The notes: a model not told the origin generated them from the sequence alone. Shown: positions 33,645 through 44,237, numbered from the stretch's first letter. The stretch is DNA of 64,000 nucleotides from Streptomyces sp. SCSIO 75703 (GCF_036607905.1 NZ_CP144555.1:1364001-1428000), one strand, 5' to 3'. A program made the numbers and translations.

Positions 33645-34394
33645 CTACGGCATGACGTCGCCGCTGTTGGGGCCCAGGGTCTGGCCGACGTAGAGGTTGC
33701 CGCCCGGGTCGGAGGCCAGCAGGACCGCGGTGGGCGCGATCTCCGCCGGGACGCCGAAGCGGCCGAGGGGCAGTTCCGCCTGCTTGGCCGCCTTCCAGTC
33801 CTCGCTGATGCCGTCCACCAGCGGCGTGAACACCGGTCCGGGGGCGATGGCGTTGACGAGGACGCCGCTCGGGGCGACCTCGCGGGCCAGGGCCTTGGTG
33901 AGGCCGATGACACCGGCCTTGGCGGCCGAGTAGTGCACCAGTCCCTCACCGCCCTTGAGGCCGAGCTGACTGGCGATGTTGACGACCCGTCCGCTGCCCC
34001 GGGCGACCATGTGCGGCACCACCCAGCGGCAGCACAGGAAGACGCTGCGCAGGTCGATGGCGATCATCTCGTCCCAGGTCTCGACGTCCATCTCGACCAG
34101 CGGGACCTCGGTGAGGATGCCCGCGGAGTTGACGAGGACGTCGGGTACGCCCAGGGTGCCGACGCAGCTCTCCACCATCTCGCGGGTCTGCTCCGCGTCG
34201 GCCACGTCCACGACGCCCGTGGCCACCTCGACGCCCTGCGCCGCGTAGCGCTCGGCCAGTTCGGCCAGCTTGCCCGCGTCGCGGTCGGCGAGGAAGAGCC
34301 GTGCCCCCTCGGCCGCGTAGGCGTCCGCGATCGCCGATCCGATGCCGCTCGCCGCGCCGGTCACCAGCGCGACCTTCTGCTGGAGGACTCCCAT
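33645..34394 (-). CDS. Short-chain dehydrogenase/reductase
   Basis: 249 residues from ATG 34394 (GTG 34403 is possible). NAD(P) loop VTGAASGIGSAIADAY, cofactor-choice aspartate in FLADRDAG (favouring NAD), VLVNSAG, catalytic serine in VVNIASQLG and YSAAKAG with the tyrosine and lysine. The C-terminus DPGGNLYVGQTLGPNSGD matches FabG-like enzymes of sugar or polyol oxidation. It belongs to the minus-strand block with a second SDR and an MFS carrier. Confidence 0.9.
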   Translation of the reverse strand: MGVLQQKVALVTGAASGIGSAIADAYAAEGARLFLADRDAGKLAELAERYAAQGVEVATGVVDVADAEQTREMVESCVGTLGVPDVLVNSAGILTEVPLVEMDVETWDEMIAIDLRSVFLCCRWVVPHMVARGSGRVVNIASQLGLKGGEGLVHYSAAKAGVIGLTKALAREVAPSGVLVNAIAPGPVFTPLVDGISEDWKAAKQAELPLGRFGVPAEIAPTAVLLASDPGGNLYVGQTLGPNSGDVMP

Positions 34395-34587
34395 GCCGTT
34401 CACCTTTCCCGTCGCGGCCCGCTGCGTCGCCGCCGTGTTCCTGCCGGGCCCGGTCGTCTCCGGGCCCCTTCGTGTACCGGCCCCCCGCCCTCGCCGGGGA
34501 CCGTTCCCGCGCCGCCGTGCGTCCTCCCCCGTACGTCGCCCGGCACCGGCCGGACGCCGCGGGCCGGATGCCGCCGCGGCGCGGCCG

Positions 34588-35391
34588 TCACTCCGGCCAG
34601 CGCACCGTGAGTCCGCCGTCCACGATGAGCTGCTGGCCCGTGACGTAGGCGGAGTCGTCGCTGGTGAGGAAGCGGATGGCGCGGGCGACCTCGTCCGCGT
34701 TGCCCACCCGTCCGGCCGGGATGCCGCGCCCGGCCCGCTCCAGCCCGGCCGGGCCGAGGGAGTTGGTCTCGTCGAGGGACTGCGGGGTCTCGATCAGCCC
34801 GGGGATGATCGAGTTGACCCGGATGCCGCGCGGCGCCAGTTCGGTCGCCAGCGACCGGCACAGCCCGAGCACTCCGCTCTTGGCGGCGGCGTAGTGGGCG
34901 TGGTCGTCCCAGCCGTACACGCCGCCGGCGATGGAGGAGATGGCCACCATGGCGCCGGGCCCGGTCATCACGGCGGCGGCGGAGCGGAAGGTGCGCAGCA
35001 CGCCCGTCAGGTCGACGGACAGCATGTCGTTCCAGGCGTCGTCGTCCAGTTCGGCCAGCGCCGCCCTGCGCAGTACGCCCGCTCCGGCGACGGCGATGTC
35101 GAGGCGCCCGTAGGTGTCGACGGCGGCCTGCGCCAGGGCGTCGACCTGGGCGCTGTCGCGGACGTCGACGGCGACCGCGGTGCAGCGGCCGCCGGCGGCC
35201 TCCACCTGCCGGATCGTCTCGTCGGCGCTGTGCGGGTCCTGGGGGTAGAAGCCGACGACGCTGTGGGCGCCGGCGCGGGCGTACGCCACGGCCAGGGCGC
35301 GGCCGATGCCGCTCGCGCCGCCGGTGATGACGGCGACCTTGCCGGCCAGCCCGTCGTCCCGGGCGGGGGCGGTGTGCTCGTGGGAGGACAT
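34588..35391 (-). CDS. Short-chain dehydrogenase/reductase
   Basis: 267 residues from ATG 35391, preceded by AAAGGCAGGAC. The sequence has VITGGASGIGRALAVAY, VVGFYPQDPHS after strand 2, the AVAGAGVL variant of NNAG, the serine in ISSIAGG, and YAAAKSG. The family is FabG-type; the FYPQDP cofactor segment lacks the acidic residue, suggesting NADP. It is the middle gene of the MFS, SDR, SDR series, all on the minus strand. The substrate is unknown. Confidence 0.9.
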   Translation of the reverse strand: MSSHEHTAPARDDGLAGKVAVITGGASGIGRALAVAYARAGAHSVVGFYPQDPHSADETIRQVEAAGGRCTAVAVDVRDSAQVDALAQAAVDTYGRLDIAVAGAGVLRRAALAELDDDAWNDMLSVDLTGVLRTFRSAAAVMTGPGAMVAISSIAGGVYGWDDHAHYAAAKSGVLGLCRSLATELAPRGIRVNSIIPGLIETPQSLDETNSLGPAGLERAGRGIPAGRVGNADEVARAIRFLTSDDSAYVTGQQLIVDGGLTVRWPE

Positions 35392-35468
35392 GTCCTGCCT
35401 TTCGTGGAGTTCCCGGTGCGTGGCGGGTGCGGGCCGCCACGCACCGGGAAGCGGGAGGGAGGGGCCGG

Positions 35469-36857
35469 TCAGGCGGCGGCCGGGGCGACGGGGGCGTCGT
35501 CCTCGTCCTGGCTGACCTTGCGCGCGCCGAGCATCAGGACGCCGGAGAGGAACATCCCGAGCGCGCCCGCGACGAACGCGGCGGTGGTGGCGTCGGCGCC
35601 GAAGCCGATGACCAGGCTCAGCAGGGCGGAGCCGAGGATCGCGCCGACCGGGCCCATCACGTGGGCGGTGTTGGAGCCGATGCCGCGGACCCGGGCCGGG
35701 AACGACTCGCCCATGTAGAAGAGCATCGCCGAGTAGGGGCCGTTCAGGAAGAACAGTCCGAGGGCGTACATGGGGATGACGTAGGCGCTGTTGTCCGGTC
35801 CGAAGAGCATCGCGGTCATCACGATGCCGCCGATGGTCCAGCCGGCCATGATGGTGGTCCGCCGGCCGATCCGGTCGCCCAGGTACCCGTGGAAGAGGTA
35901 GCCGAGGAAACCGGCGAGGTTGGCCAGGATCAGCACGACGAGCGCGCTGGAGAACGAGACGCCCTTGCCGTCGGTGAGCACGGTGGTGCCGAGCACCGAG
36001 AAGACCTGGATGCCCATCCAGTTGAAGAGCCACGCTCCGGAGAGGCACAGGGTGTGGCGCCGCAGGTCCGGGGCGAAGAGCTGGCGCAGGCCGGACTCGT
36101 TGTCACGGCTGATGTCCAGGTTGTACAGCTCCGCCAGGCGGGCCGCGTCGGTCTCGCGGCCGGCCGCGCGCAGTTCCCGCGTCCGCTTGAGCGCGACGAA
36201 GGACGGCGACTCGCGGAGCTTCGACCCGGCGATGAGGATGACCACGACCGGGAAGGTGGCGAGCAGGAAGATCCAGCGCCAGCCCATGAGCGGCAGCAGC
36301 ACGGCCGCGAACGCCGCCGCGAGGAGGGCGCCGACCGGCCAGCCGCTCTGCACGAAGCTGAACATGAAGCCGCGGCGCCGGCTCTTGCCGTACATCTCGT
36401 TGAGGTAGACGCTGTTGACGACTTCCTCGGAGTAGCCGAGGCCGGAGATGGCCCGGACTCCGATGAGCGAGGCGGCGCCGCCGACCAGGGCGGTGAAGCC
36501 CGAGGACAGCGCCGCGCCCGCGGTGGTGACGATCAGGCTGGGCTTGCGTCCCCACCGGTCGAGCATGGGGCCGACGAGCAGCGAGACGACGAAGGTGCCC
36601 ACGGTGACGCCGGTGGCGATGGCCGTGGCCTCACCGGTGCTCCAGCCGAACGTCTCGGAGATCTTCGGCAGCAGCGTGCCGAAGAGCACGAAGTCGTAGA
36701 CCGAGAAGACCCAGGCCAGGAAACAGACCACCGTGGTGGTCATGATGGTCCGGCGGCTGAGGGTGGGCGGGCCCTTGAACAGGACCTCGTCCGAGGGGGC
36801 CCCGCCGCGGGGCCACTCGGTCTCGTCGACTATCTCGGGGGGAGGCGCGGTGGTCAT
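35469..36857 (-). CDS. MFS metabolite:H+ symporter
   Basis: 462 residues from ATG 36857. After a polar start it has 12 helices: [19 protein letters not shown] with the conserved aspartate of TM1, [14 protein letters not shown] as the loop motif after TM2, and the repeat [13 protein letters not shown] in the second half. This is the MHS/AAHS-like branch, which imports organic acids such as 4-hydroxybenzoate or citrate-like acids. The ATG start overlaps the deacetylase-like gene stop. It likely supplies the substrate to the enzymes encoded around it. Confidence 0.9.
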   Translation of the reverse strand: MTTAPPPEIVDETEWPRGGAPSDEVLFKGPPTLSRRTIMTTTVVCFLAWVFSVYDFVLFGTLLPKISETFGWSTGEATAIATGVTVGTFVVSLLVGPMLDRWGRKPSLIVTTAGAALSSGFTALVGGAASLIGVRAISGLGYSEEVVNSVYLNEMYGKSRRRGFMFSFVQSGWPVGALLAAAFAAVLLPLMGWRWIFLLATFPVVVILIAGSKLRESPSFVALKRTRELRAAGRETDAARLAELYNLDISRDNESGLRQLFAPDLRRHTLCLSGAWLFNWMGIQVFSVLGTTVLTDGKGVSFSSALVVLILANLAGFLGYLFHGYLGDRIGRRTTIMAGWTIGGIVMTAMLFGPDNSAYVIPMYALGLFFLNGPYSAMLFYMGESFPARVRGIGSNTAHVMGPVGAILGSALLSLVIGFGADATTAAFVAGALGMFLSGVLMLGARKVSQDEDDAPVAPAAA

Positions 36858-37747
36858 CTGCTGTCGCCCTTCTGACGGGGGTTGCGGGCGGCGAAGTCGT
36901 CCGCGATCTGGTCGAAGGTCACCCAGCGGACGCCTTCGTGGGAGTTGATGTGGTCGATGAGCCGCTCCAGCATCAGCAGCACCTGGGGCCGGCCGGAGAC
37001 GTCGGGGTGGATGGTCATGGTGAAGACCGCGTGGTCCATCTCCCGGTAGACCCAGTCGAACTGGTCGCGCCACATCTGCTCGATGTCCCGGGGATTGACG
37101 AAGCCGTGGCTGTTCGGGCTGGCCTTGATGAACATCATCGGAGGCAGGTCGTCGAGGTACCAGTTGGCGGGGATCTCGATGAGGTCCGTCTCCTCGCCGC
37201 GGACCAGGGGCTTCATCCAGGTCTCGGCGGGCGCGCTGTAGTCGATCTTCGTCCAGGAGTCGCCGACCCGGACGTAGTACGGCTCGAAGTCGCGGTGCAT
37301 CAGGGAGTGGTCGTACTTGATGCCGCGTTCCAGCAGGAGTTCGTTGGTGACGGGGCTGAACTCCCACCAGGGGGCCACGTATCCGGTGGGGCGGCGGCCG
37401 GTGCGGCTCTCGATCAGCTCGATGGAGCGGTCGAGGACGGCGGCCTCCTGCTCGCGGCTCATGGCGATCGGGTTCTCGTGGCTGTAGCCGTGCACGCCGA
37501 TCTCGTGGCCGGCGGCGACACAGGCGTCGAACTCCTCGGGGAAGGTCTCGACGGAGTGGCCGGGCCAGAAGAACGTCTGGGTCAGACCGCGGCGGCGGAA
37601 CAGCTCCACGAGGCGCGGCACGCCCACCTCGCCCGCGAACAGGCCGCGGGAGATGTCGTCGGGAGAGTCCTCGCCTCCATAGGAGCCGAGCCAGCCGCCG
37701 ACGGCGTCGACGTCCACTCCGAAGCCGACGAGAATTTCCTTGGTCAT
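36854..37747 (-). CDS. Cytoplasmic NodB-fold hydrolase, PgdA (HP0310)/cyclic imide hydrolase-like
   Basis: 297 residues, no signal peptide. A NodB-type fold: [17 protein letters not shown] as motif 1, [12 protein letters not shown], the HGYSHENP histidine pair as motif 2, VAPWWEFSP as the RxxxxP position, and MTIHPDVSG as the histidine of motif 5. I recall that the Helicobacter HP0310 deacetylase and cyclic imide hydrolases of Pseudomonas share these segments; cytoplasmic localisation fits small-molecule imide or amide hydrolysis better than peptidoglycan. It is coupled (ATGA) to an MFS symporter and lies near an asparaginase. Which of the two reactions applies is not decided by sequence. Confidence 0.82.
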   Translation of the reverse strand: MTKEILVGFGVDVDAVGGWLGSYGGEDSPDDISRGLFAGEVGVPRLVELFRRRGLTQTFFWPGHSVETFPEEFDACVAAGHEIGVHGYSHENPIAMSREQEAAVLDRSIELIESRTGRRPTGYVAPWWEFSPVTNELLLERGIKYDHSLMHRDFEPYYVRVGDSWTKIDYSAPAETWMKPLVRGEETDLIEIPANWYLDDLPPMMFIKASPNSHGFVNPRDIEQMWRDQFDWVYREMDHAVFTMTIHPDVSGRPQVLLMLERLIDHINSHEGVRWVTFDQIADDFAARNPRQKGDSR

Positions 37748-37958
37748 CGAGCGTCTCCTTGCCTGAGGGCGTGGGTGTGGATGAGGGATCGGGGGGATCG
37801 AGCGGGGTGGATCAAGCGGGGGGGCAGGGGCCCGGCCGGGGGTGGGGGGCCGGGAGGTGGGGGCTCCGGCCGAGGGGGAGCCGGGTCGAGCGGGGAGGGT
37901 GGGCCGGGGATCGAGCGGTGGGTCGGGGGGGCGGGGGACGGGGGGCCGGACGGGGAGG

Positions 37959-38960
37959 TCAGTCGCCGGGGGTGGCGAGCGGGTCCCGCCCGGCGAGCCA
38001 GGCGCGGACCAGTTCCCGCGGCGAGCGGTCCGGTACGGCGCTGGCCGCGGCCAGCAGGAGGCGGGCCTGCCAGGGGCTGAGGTCGTCGGCGAAGAGGGCG
38101 CCCACCCGTCGCAGCTCGGCGCCGCCGCCCGCGTAGAGCGGGGCGACCGGGCCCGAGTGGACACGTGAGCTGATGAGCACGGGGTGACCCGCGGCGACCG
38201 CCTCGGCGACCGCCTCGACCAGTTCCGGACCGGCGTTGCCCGCCCCGGCCGCGGCCACCACGACCCCGGCGGCGCCGGCCTCCAGGCTGGCCCGGACGAA
38301 GAGCCCGTCCGCGCCCGGGTACACCGGTACGACGTCCACCCTGGGCAGGCGCGGCAGGTTCGGGTCCACCGGGAGCCGCGGGCTCGGGGCGGGCCGGGCC
38401 AGCGGCACGACGCGCCCGTCGACCACGCGCAGCGCCGGTCCGCGTCCGGGGGCGGCGAAGGCGTGGGCCGACATGGTCTCGCTCTTGCGCACCCCGCGGG
38501 CGGGGAAGGCGAAGCCGTCGAAGACCAGCAGTGTGCCGAGGCCGCGGGCCGCGTCGTCGGCGGCCACCGCCAGGGCGTCGCCCAGGTTGGCCGGGCCGTC
38601 GGCGGCGCGGTCGTCGAAGGGGCGCTGGGCCCCGGTCAGCACGATCGGCCGCGGGTCGTCGAAGAGCAGGTCGAGCAGGAAGGCGGTCTCCTCCATGGTG
38701 TCGGTGCCGTGGGTCATCACGACCCCGTCGGCGCCGTCGTCGAGGGTGGTGCGCACCTCGCGGGCGAGCGCCAGGAGATCGCCGGTGTCGAAGGCGTAGC
38801 TGCCCCGGGTGACCACGTCCCGGGTGCCGACCTCGGCGTGCTCGGGGAGCGGGCCCACGGACGCGACCAGCTCCTTCGCGAGCACGGTTGCCCGGCGGCC
38901 CTCCGCCCCGGACCGGCTCGCGATGGTTCCGCCGGTGGCCACGACCTGGATACGACGCAT
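37959..38960 (-). CDS. L-asparaginase-like amidohydrolase
   Basis: 333 residues from ATG 38960 (GGAGAGAGG upstream). [13 protein letters not shown] holds the first catalytic threonine, and [13 protein letters not shown] the second threonine with the aspartate and lysine region. The C-terminal half has [10 protein letters not shown] and [10 protein letters not shown]. No signal is present, so it should be cytoplasmic. It hydrolyses L-asparagine or a related omega-amide to the acid and ammonia. Two LacI-type palindromes lie just upstream of its start. In this context it could also act on a half-amide made by the NodB-type enzyme. Confidence 0.88.
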   Translation of the reverse strand: MRRIQVVATGGTIASRSGAEGRRATVLAKELVASVGPLPEHAEVGTRDVVTRGSYAFDTGDLLALAREVRTTLDDGADGVVMTHGTDTMEETAFLLDLLFDDPRPIVLTGAQRPFDDRAADGPANLGDALAVAADDAARGLGTLLVFDGFAFPARGVRKSETMSAHAFAAPGRGPALRVVDGRVVPLARPAPSPRLPVDPNLPRLPRVDVVPVYPGADGLFVRASLEAGAAGVVVAAAGAGNAGPELVEAVAEAVAAGHPVLISSRVHSGPVAPLYAGGGAELRRVGALFADDLSPWQARLLLAAASAVPDRSPRELVRAWLAGRDPLATPGD

Positions 38961-38980
38961 GGACCTCTCTCCGCTTCTTC

Positions 38981-38992
38981 GCAATCGATTGC
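38981..38992. promoter_or_regulatory. LacI-type operator, copy 1
   Basis: GCAATCGATTGC, a perfect 12-base palindrome 21 bases upstream of the asparaginase start. The sequence fits the CG-centred operators of LacI/PurR-type repressors. Confidence 0.7.
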
Positions 38993-39003
38993 GGTGAGGC
39001 TAT

Positions 39004-39015
39004 GCAAACGATTGC
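39004..39015. promoter_or_regulatory. LacI-type operator, copy 2
   Basis: GCAAACGATTGC, a near-palindrome (one mismatched pair) centred 23 bases from copy 1, about two helical turns, so two dimers could bind the same face. It lies between the asparaginase and lacI-like starts. Confidence 0.7.
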
Positions 39016-39252
39016 CCTCAGGTCAATGGGTGGCGCACACTTGCCTGGTCCGACCGTTCGGGTGTGTGCGAAGCTCAGGGGCGCCGGAAGACGCCGACTG
39101 GGGGTTTCCCGCAGAATCCGACAGAATCCACGGGAATCCGAGGTCGGCCGGCGCACCGGCCGGAACGGGGCGCGCGACGGACCCCGGGTCCGGCCCGGGA
39201 TCCGGCGCACCGTCCGGGTCCGGCACACGGTCCGAGAAGAGGGGTAGCGGGA

Positions 39253-40335
39253 GTGGAGCGGCAGGCAACGCGGGCGGCGGCCGGCACACGGGCCGGCAGT
39301 GCTCCGGTCACCCTCGCCCAGATAGCCCGGCAGGCGGGGGTGCACGTCTCCACCGTGTCCCGGGCGCTCAGCACCGACGAGGCGGTGCGCGGCGGGGTGG
39401 CGACGGAGACCGCCGCGCAGATCCGCGCGCTCGCCGAGGAACTGGGCTACCAGCGCGACCCCGCCGGGGCGGCACTGCGCACCGGACGCTCGCGGATGCT
39501 GGGCGTGCTCGTCCCCCGGCTGACCGACATCGTGCTGGCGACGATCTACGAGGGGATCGACGCCGCCGCCGCGACGGCCGGCTACCACACCGTGGTGGCG
39601 AACACCGGCGACGAACCCGAGATGCAGCGGCGCCGCGCCGACGCGCTCCTCGCCCGCCGGGTCGACGGCCTGGTGCTGGGCGACGCGCGCTCCGACTGCG
39701 ACCTCGTGGCCGAGCTGGCCCGGCGGCGCATCCCGCTGGTGCTGGTCTCGCGCCGGCTGCCCGGCCGGGTCTCGGTGACCACGGACGACGTCCTCGGCGG
39801 GCGGCTCGCCGCGGAGCACCTGCTCGGCCTGGGGCACCGCCGGGTCGCCGTGGTGGCCGGCGAGCGCTACGCGAGTACGGGGGTGGAGCGCACCCAGGGC
39901 TTCCTGGACGCGTTCGCGGCGGCGGGGCTGCCGGTGCCGGAGAGCCATGTCGTCCCGTCCCGGTTCGACGTGCCGGGCGGCCGGGCCGCCGCCGAGCACC
40001 TGCTGGGCCTGACCCCGCGCCCCACGGCCGTGTTCGCGGTCAACGACTTCGCGGCGGTCGGCGTGATGGCCGCCGTCCGCGACGCCGGGCTGACGGTCGG
40101 TCAGGACGTGGGCGTGGTCGGCTACAACGACGTACCGCTGGCGGCGGCCCTGCCGGTCTCCCTGACCTCGGTGCGCTCGCCGATGTACCGGATGGGCGAG
40201 GTCGCCGCGACGACGCTCGTCCACATGCTCGACGGCAAACCGGGCCGCTCCCGGCGGCTGCGCCCCACCCTGGAGGCGCGCGCCTCGACCCTCGGCGGCT
40301 GCCCCTCCCGCACCGCTCCCGGCCCAGCGGACTGA
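39253..40335 (+). CDS. LacI-family transcriptional repressor
   Basis: 360 residues from GTG 39253, with AGAGGGG upstream. The HTH is at residues about 19-40 (VTLAQIARQAGVHVSTVSRA). A periplasmic-binding-like effector domain follows (about 75-345), with VDGLVLGDARSD and the DVLGGRLAAEHLLGLGHRR segment. The ligand pocket cannot be assigned to a sugar. It diverges from the asparaginase and the whole minus-strand block, with two operators between, so it probably represses that block and itself. Confidence 0.9.
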   Translation: MERQATRAAAGTRAGSAPVTLAQIARQAGVHVSTVSRALSTDEAVRGGVATETAAQIRALAEELGYQRDPAGAALRTGRSRMLGVLVPRLTDIVLATIYEGIDAAAATAGYHTVVANTGDEPEMQRRRADALLARRVDGLVLGDARSDCDLVAELARRRIPLVLVSRRLPGRVSVTTDDVLGGRLAAEHLLGLGHRRVAVVAGERYASTGVERTQGFLDAFAAAGLPVPESHVVPSRFDVPGGRAAAEHLLGLTPRPTAVFAVNDFAAVGVMAAVRDAGLTVGQDVGVVGYNDVPLAAALPVSLTSVRSPMYRMGEVAATTLVHMLDGKPGRSRRLRPTLEARASTLGGCPSRTAPGPAD

Positions 40336-40478
40336 CCGGGGGACGACGGCGGCACGCCGGAACCCACCGGACACGGGCACCGGCACCGGCAGCCACACCG
40401 GCGCCGGTGACGACACCGGTCCGGCCGTCGCCTCCGCGCTCTGGGTACGCGGGCCCCCGCCGAGCACGCCCGGCCCGG

Positions 40479-41099
<621 letters not shown>

Positions 41100-41160
41100 T
41101 CAGTACCGCGCGCCCGGTGGCGGCGACCGGGGTGACCAGGCCCGATGCCGACGACTTAAG

Positions 41161-41991
41161 ATGATCAACGTGTCCGAGCAGCACGCGCAGCACACCCCCA
41201 GGTCCCTCATCGTCACGCTCTACGGCGCGTACGGCCGGTTCGCGCCCGGCCCCGTGCCGGTCGCCGAGCTGATCCGACTGCTGGCCGCGGTGGGCGTCGA
41301 CGCCCCCTCCGTCCGCTCGTCGGTGTCCCGGCTGAAGCGGCGCGGCCTCCTGCTTCCCGCGCGGACCGACCGGGGCGCCGCCGGGTACGAACCCTCCGAC
41401 GAGGCACGCCGGTTGCTGGAGGACAGCCACCGGCGCGTCCACGGCGGGCAGGGCGCGGACGACGAGGACTGGGTCCTCGCCGTGTTCTCCGTGCCGGAGT
41501 CGGAGCGGCAGCGGCGGCACGTGCTGCGCTCCCGCCTGGCCGGGCTCGGCTTCGGCACCGCCGCCCCCGGGGTGTGGATAGCCCCGGCCCGTGTCTTCGA
41601 GGAGACCCGGCGCGCGCTGTGCCTGCTCGAACTCGACGCCTACGTGGACTTCTTCCGCGGTGAGCACCTGGGCTTCGCCCCGACCGGCGAGTCGGTGGCC
41701 CGCTGGTGGGACCTGCCCGCGATCGCCGCGCGGCACGAGGCGTTCCTCGACCGCCACACGCCCGTGCTGCGCGCCTGGGAGGGCCGTGAGGACACGCCGC
41801 CCGAGGAGGCGTACCGCGACTACCTGCTCGCCCTGGACTCCTGGCGCCACCTGCCCTACGCGGACCCCGGCCTGCCCGCCCGGCTGCTGCCCGCCGACTG
41901 GCCCGGCGCCCGGTCGGCGGCGCTCTTCCGCGCCCTGCACGAACGGCTGCGCGACGCGGGCGCCCGCTACGTGACACCCGACGAGCACTGA
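41161..41991 (+). CDS. PaaX-family transcriptional regulator
   Basis: 276 residues from ATG 41161 (GTG 41170 also in frame). The N-terminal winged helix has SLIVTLYGAYGRF and PSVRSSVSRLKRRGLL; the middle part, DWVLAVFSVPESERQRRH, and the WIAPAR segment are typical of PaaX. In E. coli, PaaX represses phenylacetate genes in response to phenylacetyl-CoA. No paa catabolic gene is encoded here, so the target is elsewhere or different; Streptomyces genomes carry several paralogues. Confidence 0.9.
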   Translation: MINVSEQHAQHTPRSLIVTLYGAYGRFAPGPVPVAELIRLLAAVGVDAPSVRSSVSRLKRRGLLLPARTDRGAAGYEPSDEARRLLEDSHRRVHGGQGADDEDWVLAVFSVPESERQRRHVLRSRLAGLGFGTAAPGVWIAPARVFEETRRALCLLELDAYVDFFRGEHLGFAPTGESVARWWDLPAIAARHEAFLDRHTPVLRAWEGREDTPPEEAYRDYLLALDSWRHLPYADPGLPARLLPADWPGARSAALFRALHERLRDAGARYVTPDEH

Positions 41992-42109
41992 CACCGGGCC
42001 GGTTGCCGAGGCCGGACGAGCCCTGACACCGGGCGGCCCCCGGGCTGCGGACCGGCCCGCGGCCGTGGGGCTTCCGGCCCACCGGAGCCGTGACCTCTTG
42101 GGCGGCGAT

Positions 42110-42127
42110 CGTCACATAAACGTGACG
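42110..42127. promoter_or_regulatory. Dyad CGTCAC-N6-GTGACG upstream of the SpoIIAB-like gene
   Basis: CGTCAC (42110-42115) and GTGACG (42122-42127) form a perfect inverted repeat with a 6-base AT-rich spacer (ATAAAC), 55 bases before the ATPase start. The local AT content supports a promoter. The regulator is unknown. Confidence 0.5.
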
Positions 42128-42182
42128 AAAGCGGACCCGGCGGAGGCACCGCGGGGCGGCGCCGTACGATGCAGGAAGTTGA

Positions 42183-42659
42183 ATGCAGGACAGGACCGCC
42201 TGTTCCACGAACGGACCCGCCGTGCACGATCCCTTCCCCGCCCCCGCCTCCTGGCGCATCGCGCTGCCGCACACCACCGCGGCCGTGCCGGTGGCCCGTG
42301 CCCTGGTCCGTACCGCGCTGGCCGAAGTGGAGCACCCGGCGGACAGCGACACGGCGGAACTGCTCACCGCCGAACTGGTCGCCAACGCGGTGGAGCACAC
42401 CTCCGGCGGGTCCCCCATCGAGCTGGTCGTGGAGCTGTTGCCGGGCGGCTGCCAGGTCGAGGTGCACGATCCCGACCCGGCGCCGCCCGCCGACCTCACC
42501 CGGCCGGACCGGGAGCCCCCGGACCCCTGGCAGGAGCACGGGCGCGGGCTGCTGCTGATCCGCGCCCTGAGCGCGTCCTGCGGCCACCGGCCCACGCGCT
42601 CCGGCAAGGCGGTCTGGTTCAGGCTCCCAGCGGTGCCCGCTCAGCGTCGCCGGACGTGA
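42183..42659 (+). CDS. SpoIIAB/RsbW-like ATP-binding protein
   Basis: 158 residues from ATG 42183, with AGGAAG upstream. A GHKL ATPase domain: TAELVANAVEHT (N-box), EVHDPDPAPP (G1), and HGRGLLLIRALS (G2). Many copies of this short type occur in Streptomyces, acting as anti-sigma factors or serine kinases in conservon-like regulatory units. No anti-anti-sigma gene is beside it. Its 3' end overlaps the convergent permease gene by 41 bases. Confidence 0.87.
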   Translation: MQDRTACSTNGPAVHDPFPAPASWRIALPHTTAAVPVARALVRTALAEVEHPADSDTAELLTAELVANAVEHTSGGSPIELVVELLPGGCQVEVHDPDPAPPADLTRPDREPPDPWQEHGRGLLLIRALSASCGHRPTRSGKAVWFRLPAVPAQRRRT

Positions 42660-44067
42660 GGCCCCGGGCCCCGCCCCGGCCCAGCCGGCTGTTGCGGCGC
42701 CCGTAGCCCGCGTACAGGAGCAGTCCGGCGGCGAGGAAGACGGCGAACTGGAGCCAGGTGGCCGGACCCGTCTCGTAGATCAGGTACAGGCAGAAGCCGA
42801 TGCCGAGCAGCGGGGTGACCGGGTAGAGCGGCACCCGGAAGGTGCGGGCGAGGCCCGGTTCGCGGCGGCGCAGGGCGATCACCGCGATGTTGACGGTGAC
42901 CATGGTGGCCAGGGTGCCGATGGTGCAGAGGTTGACCACCGAGTCCAGCGAGGCGAAGGCGGCGGGCAGGGCGAAGACCGCCCCGACGATGAGCGTGCCG
43001 GCGACGGGGGTGGCCGTGCGCGGCGAGACCTTCTCGAAGACGCGCGGGACGAGGCCGTCGCGGGACATCGACATGAGGATGCGGGTCTGGCCGTACATCA
43101 CGGCGAGCACCACGGAGGCGATGGCGACGACCGCGCCGAAGGCGATCACGCCGCCGCCGATCGCGGAGCCGGTGACCTCGTTGACCACGTGGGACAGCGC
43201 CGCCGGGCGGTCGCCGACCCCGTCGCCGCCGAGCGCGCCGATGGCGGCGAGGGCGACCGCGCAGTACAGCAGGGTGACCACGCCGATGCACACCAGGATG
43301 GCGACCGGGATGTCCCGGCGCGGGTTGCGGGCCTCCTCGCCGGCGGTGGTGATCGCGTCGAAGCCGATGTAGGAGAAGAAGGCGGCGGTGGTGCCGGCGC
43401 CGATGCCGCCGAGCCCGGCGGGCGAGAAGGGGCTGAGGTTGCCGTCCCGGAAGGCGACGAAGCCGATGGCGCAGAAGGCGACCAGTACGGCGATCTTGAG
43501 GACCGCCATCGCGGCGGTGGCGCGGGCGCTCTCCCGGACGCCCCGGACCAGCAGGACACTGGCCAGCGCGATGACGATCACGGCCGGGAGGTTGACCACC
43601 CCGCCGTCGCCGGGTCCGGCGGCGAGCGCGTGCGGCAGGCTGAGGCCGGTGAGGCTGTGGAGGAGTTCGTCGACGTACTGGCTCCAGCCGACCGCGACGG
43701 CGGAGACGGAGACGCCGTACTCCAGGAGCAGGCACCAGCCGACGAGGAAGGCGGTGGTCTCGCCGAGCCCCGCGTAGGCGAAGGAGTAGGAGGAGCCGGA
43801 GACCGGGATGGCGCCGCCCAGCTCGGCGAAGGCGAAGGCGGTGAAGACGCAGGTGACGGCGGCCAGCACGAAGGAGACGACGACGGCCGGTCCGGCCTGG
43901 GCGACCGAGTCGGAGAGGCCGACGAAGATGCCGGTGCCGACGATCGCGCCGATGCCGAAGCAGACCAGCTGGAAGGGGCCCAGCGTGCGCCTGAGGCCGT
44001 GGCCTTCGCGGTCGCCGCCGGATTCGGCGACGAGGAGCGCGGGCGACTTGATGCGGGGGGCGGGCAT
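42619..44067 (-). CDS. APC-superfamily amino acid permease (CAT/YfnA-like), ArcD analogue
   Basis: 482 residues with 12 helices. IGAIVGTGIFVGLSDS is the conserved first-helix loop, ELGGAIPVSGSSY is TM3, and FFSYIGFDAITTAGEEA is the TM6 region with the negative residue seen in cationic amino acid carriers. It follows the ornithine carbamoyltransferase and arginine deiminase genes on the same strand, replacing the usual ArcD antiporter, so arginine import or arginine/ornithine exchange is likely. ATG 44067 was chosen because the rest of the frame is noncoding in character. Confidence 0.88.
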   Translation of the reverse strand: MPAPRIKSPALLVAESGGDREGHGLRRTLGPFQLVCFGIGAIVGTGIFVGLSDSVAQAGPAVVVSFVLAAVTCVFTAFAFAELGGAIPVSGSSYSFAYAGLGETTAFLVGWCLLLEYGVSVSAVAVGWSQYVDELLHSLTGLSLPHALAAGPGDGGVVNLPAVIVIALASVLLVRGVRESARATAAMAVLKIAVLVAFCAIGFVAFRDGNLSPFSPAGLGGIGAGTTAAFFSYIGFDAITTAGEEARNPRRDIPVAILVCIGVVTLLYCAVALAAIGALGGDGVGDRPAALSHVVNEVTGSAIGGGVIAFGAVVAIASVVLAVMYGQTRILMSMSRDGLVPRVFEKVSPRTATPVAGTLIVGAVFALPAAFASLDSVVNLCTIGTLATMVTVNIAVIALRRREPGLARTFRVPLYPVTPLLGIGFCLYLIYETGPATWLQFAVFLAAGLLLYAGYGRRNSRLGRGGARGLTSGDAERAPLGA

Positions 44068-44237
44068 GACGGGTGGTGCTCGTTTCTGGTGGAGCGGACG
44101 CGACGGTGGCCGCGTCCGGGCGGCCCGAAAGGGGTGGTGCGGGCCGCCCGCGTGTGCGTGGGGGATGCCTGGGGGAACAGGGAGCGGAGCGGGAAGGAGG
44201 CGGGAGGGGGGTGGGGCGAGCGGGGCTCGCGCCGGGA

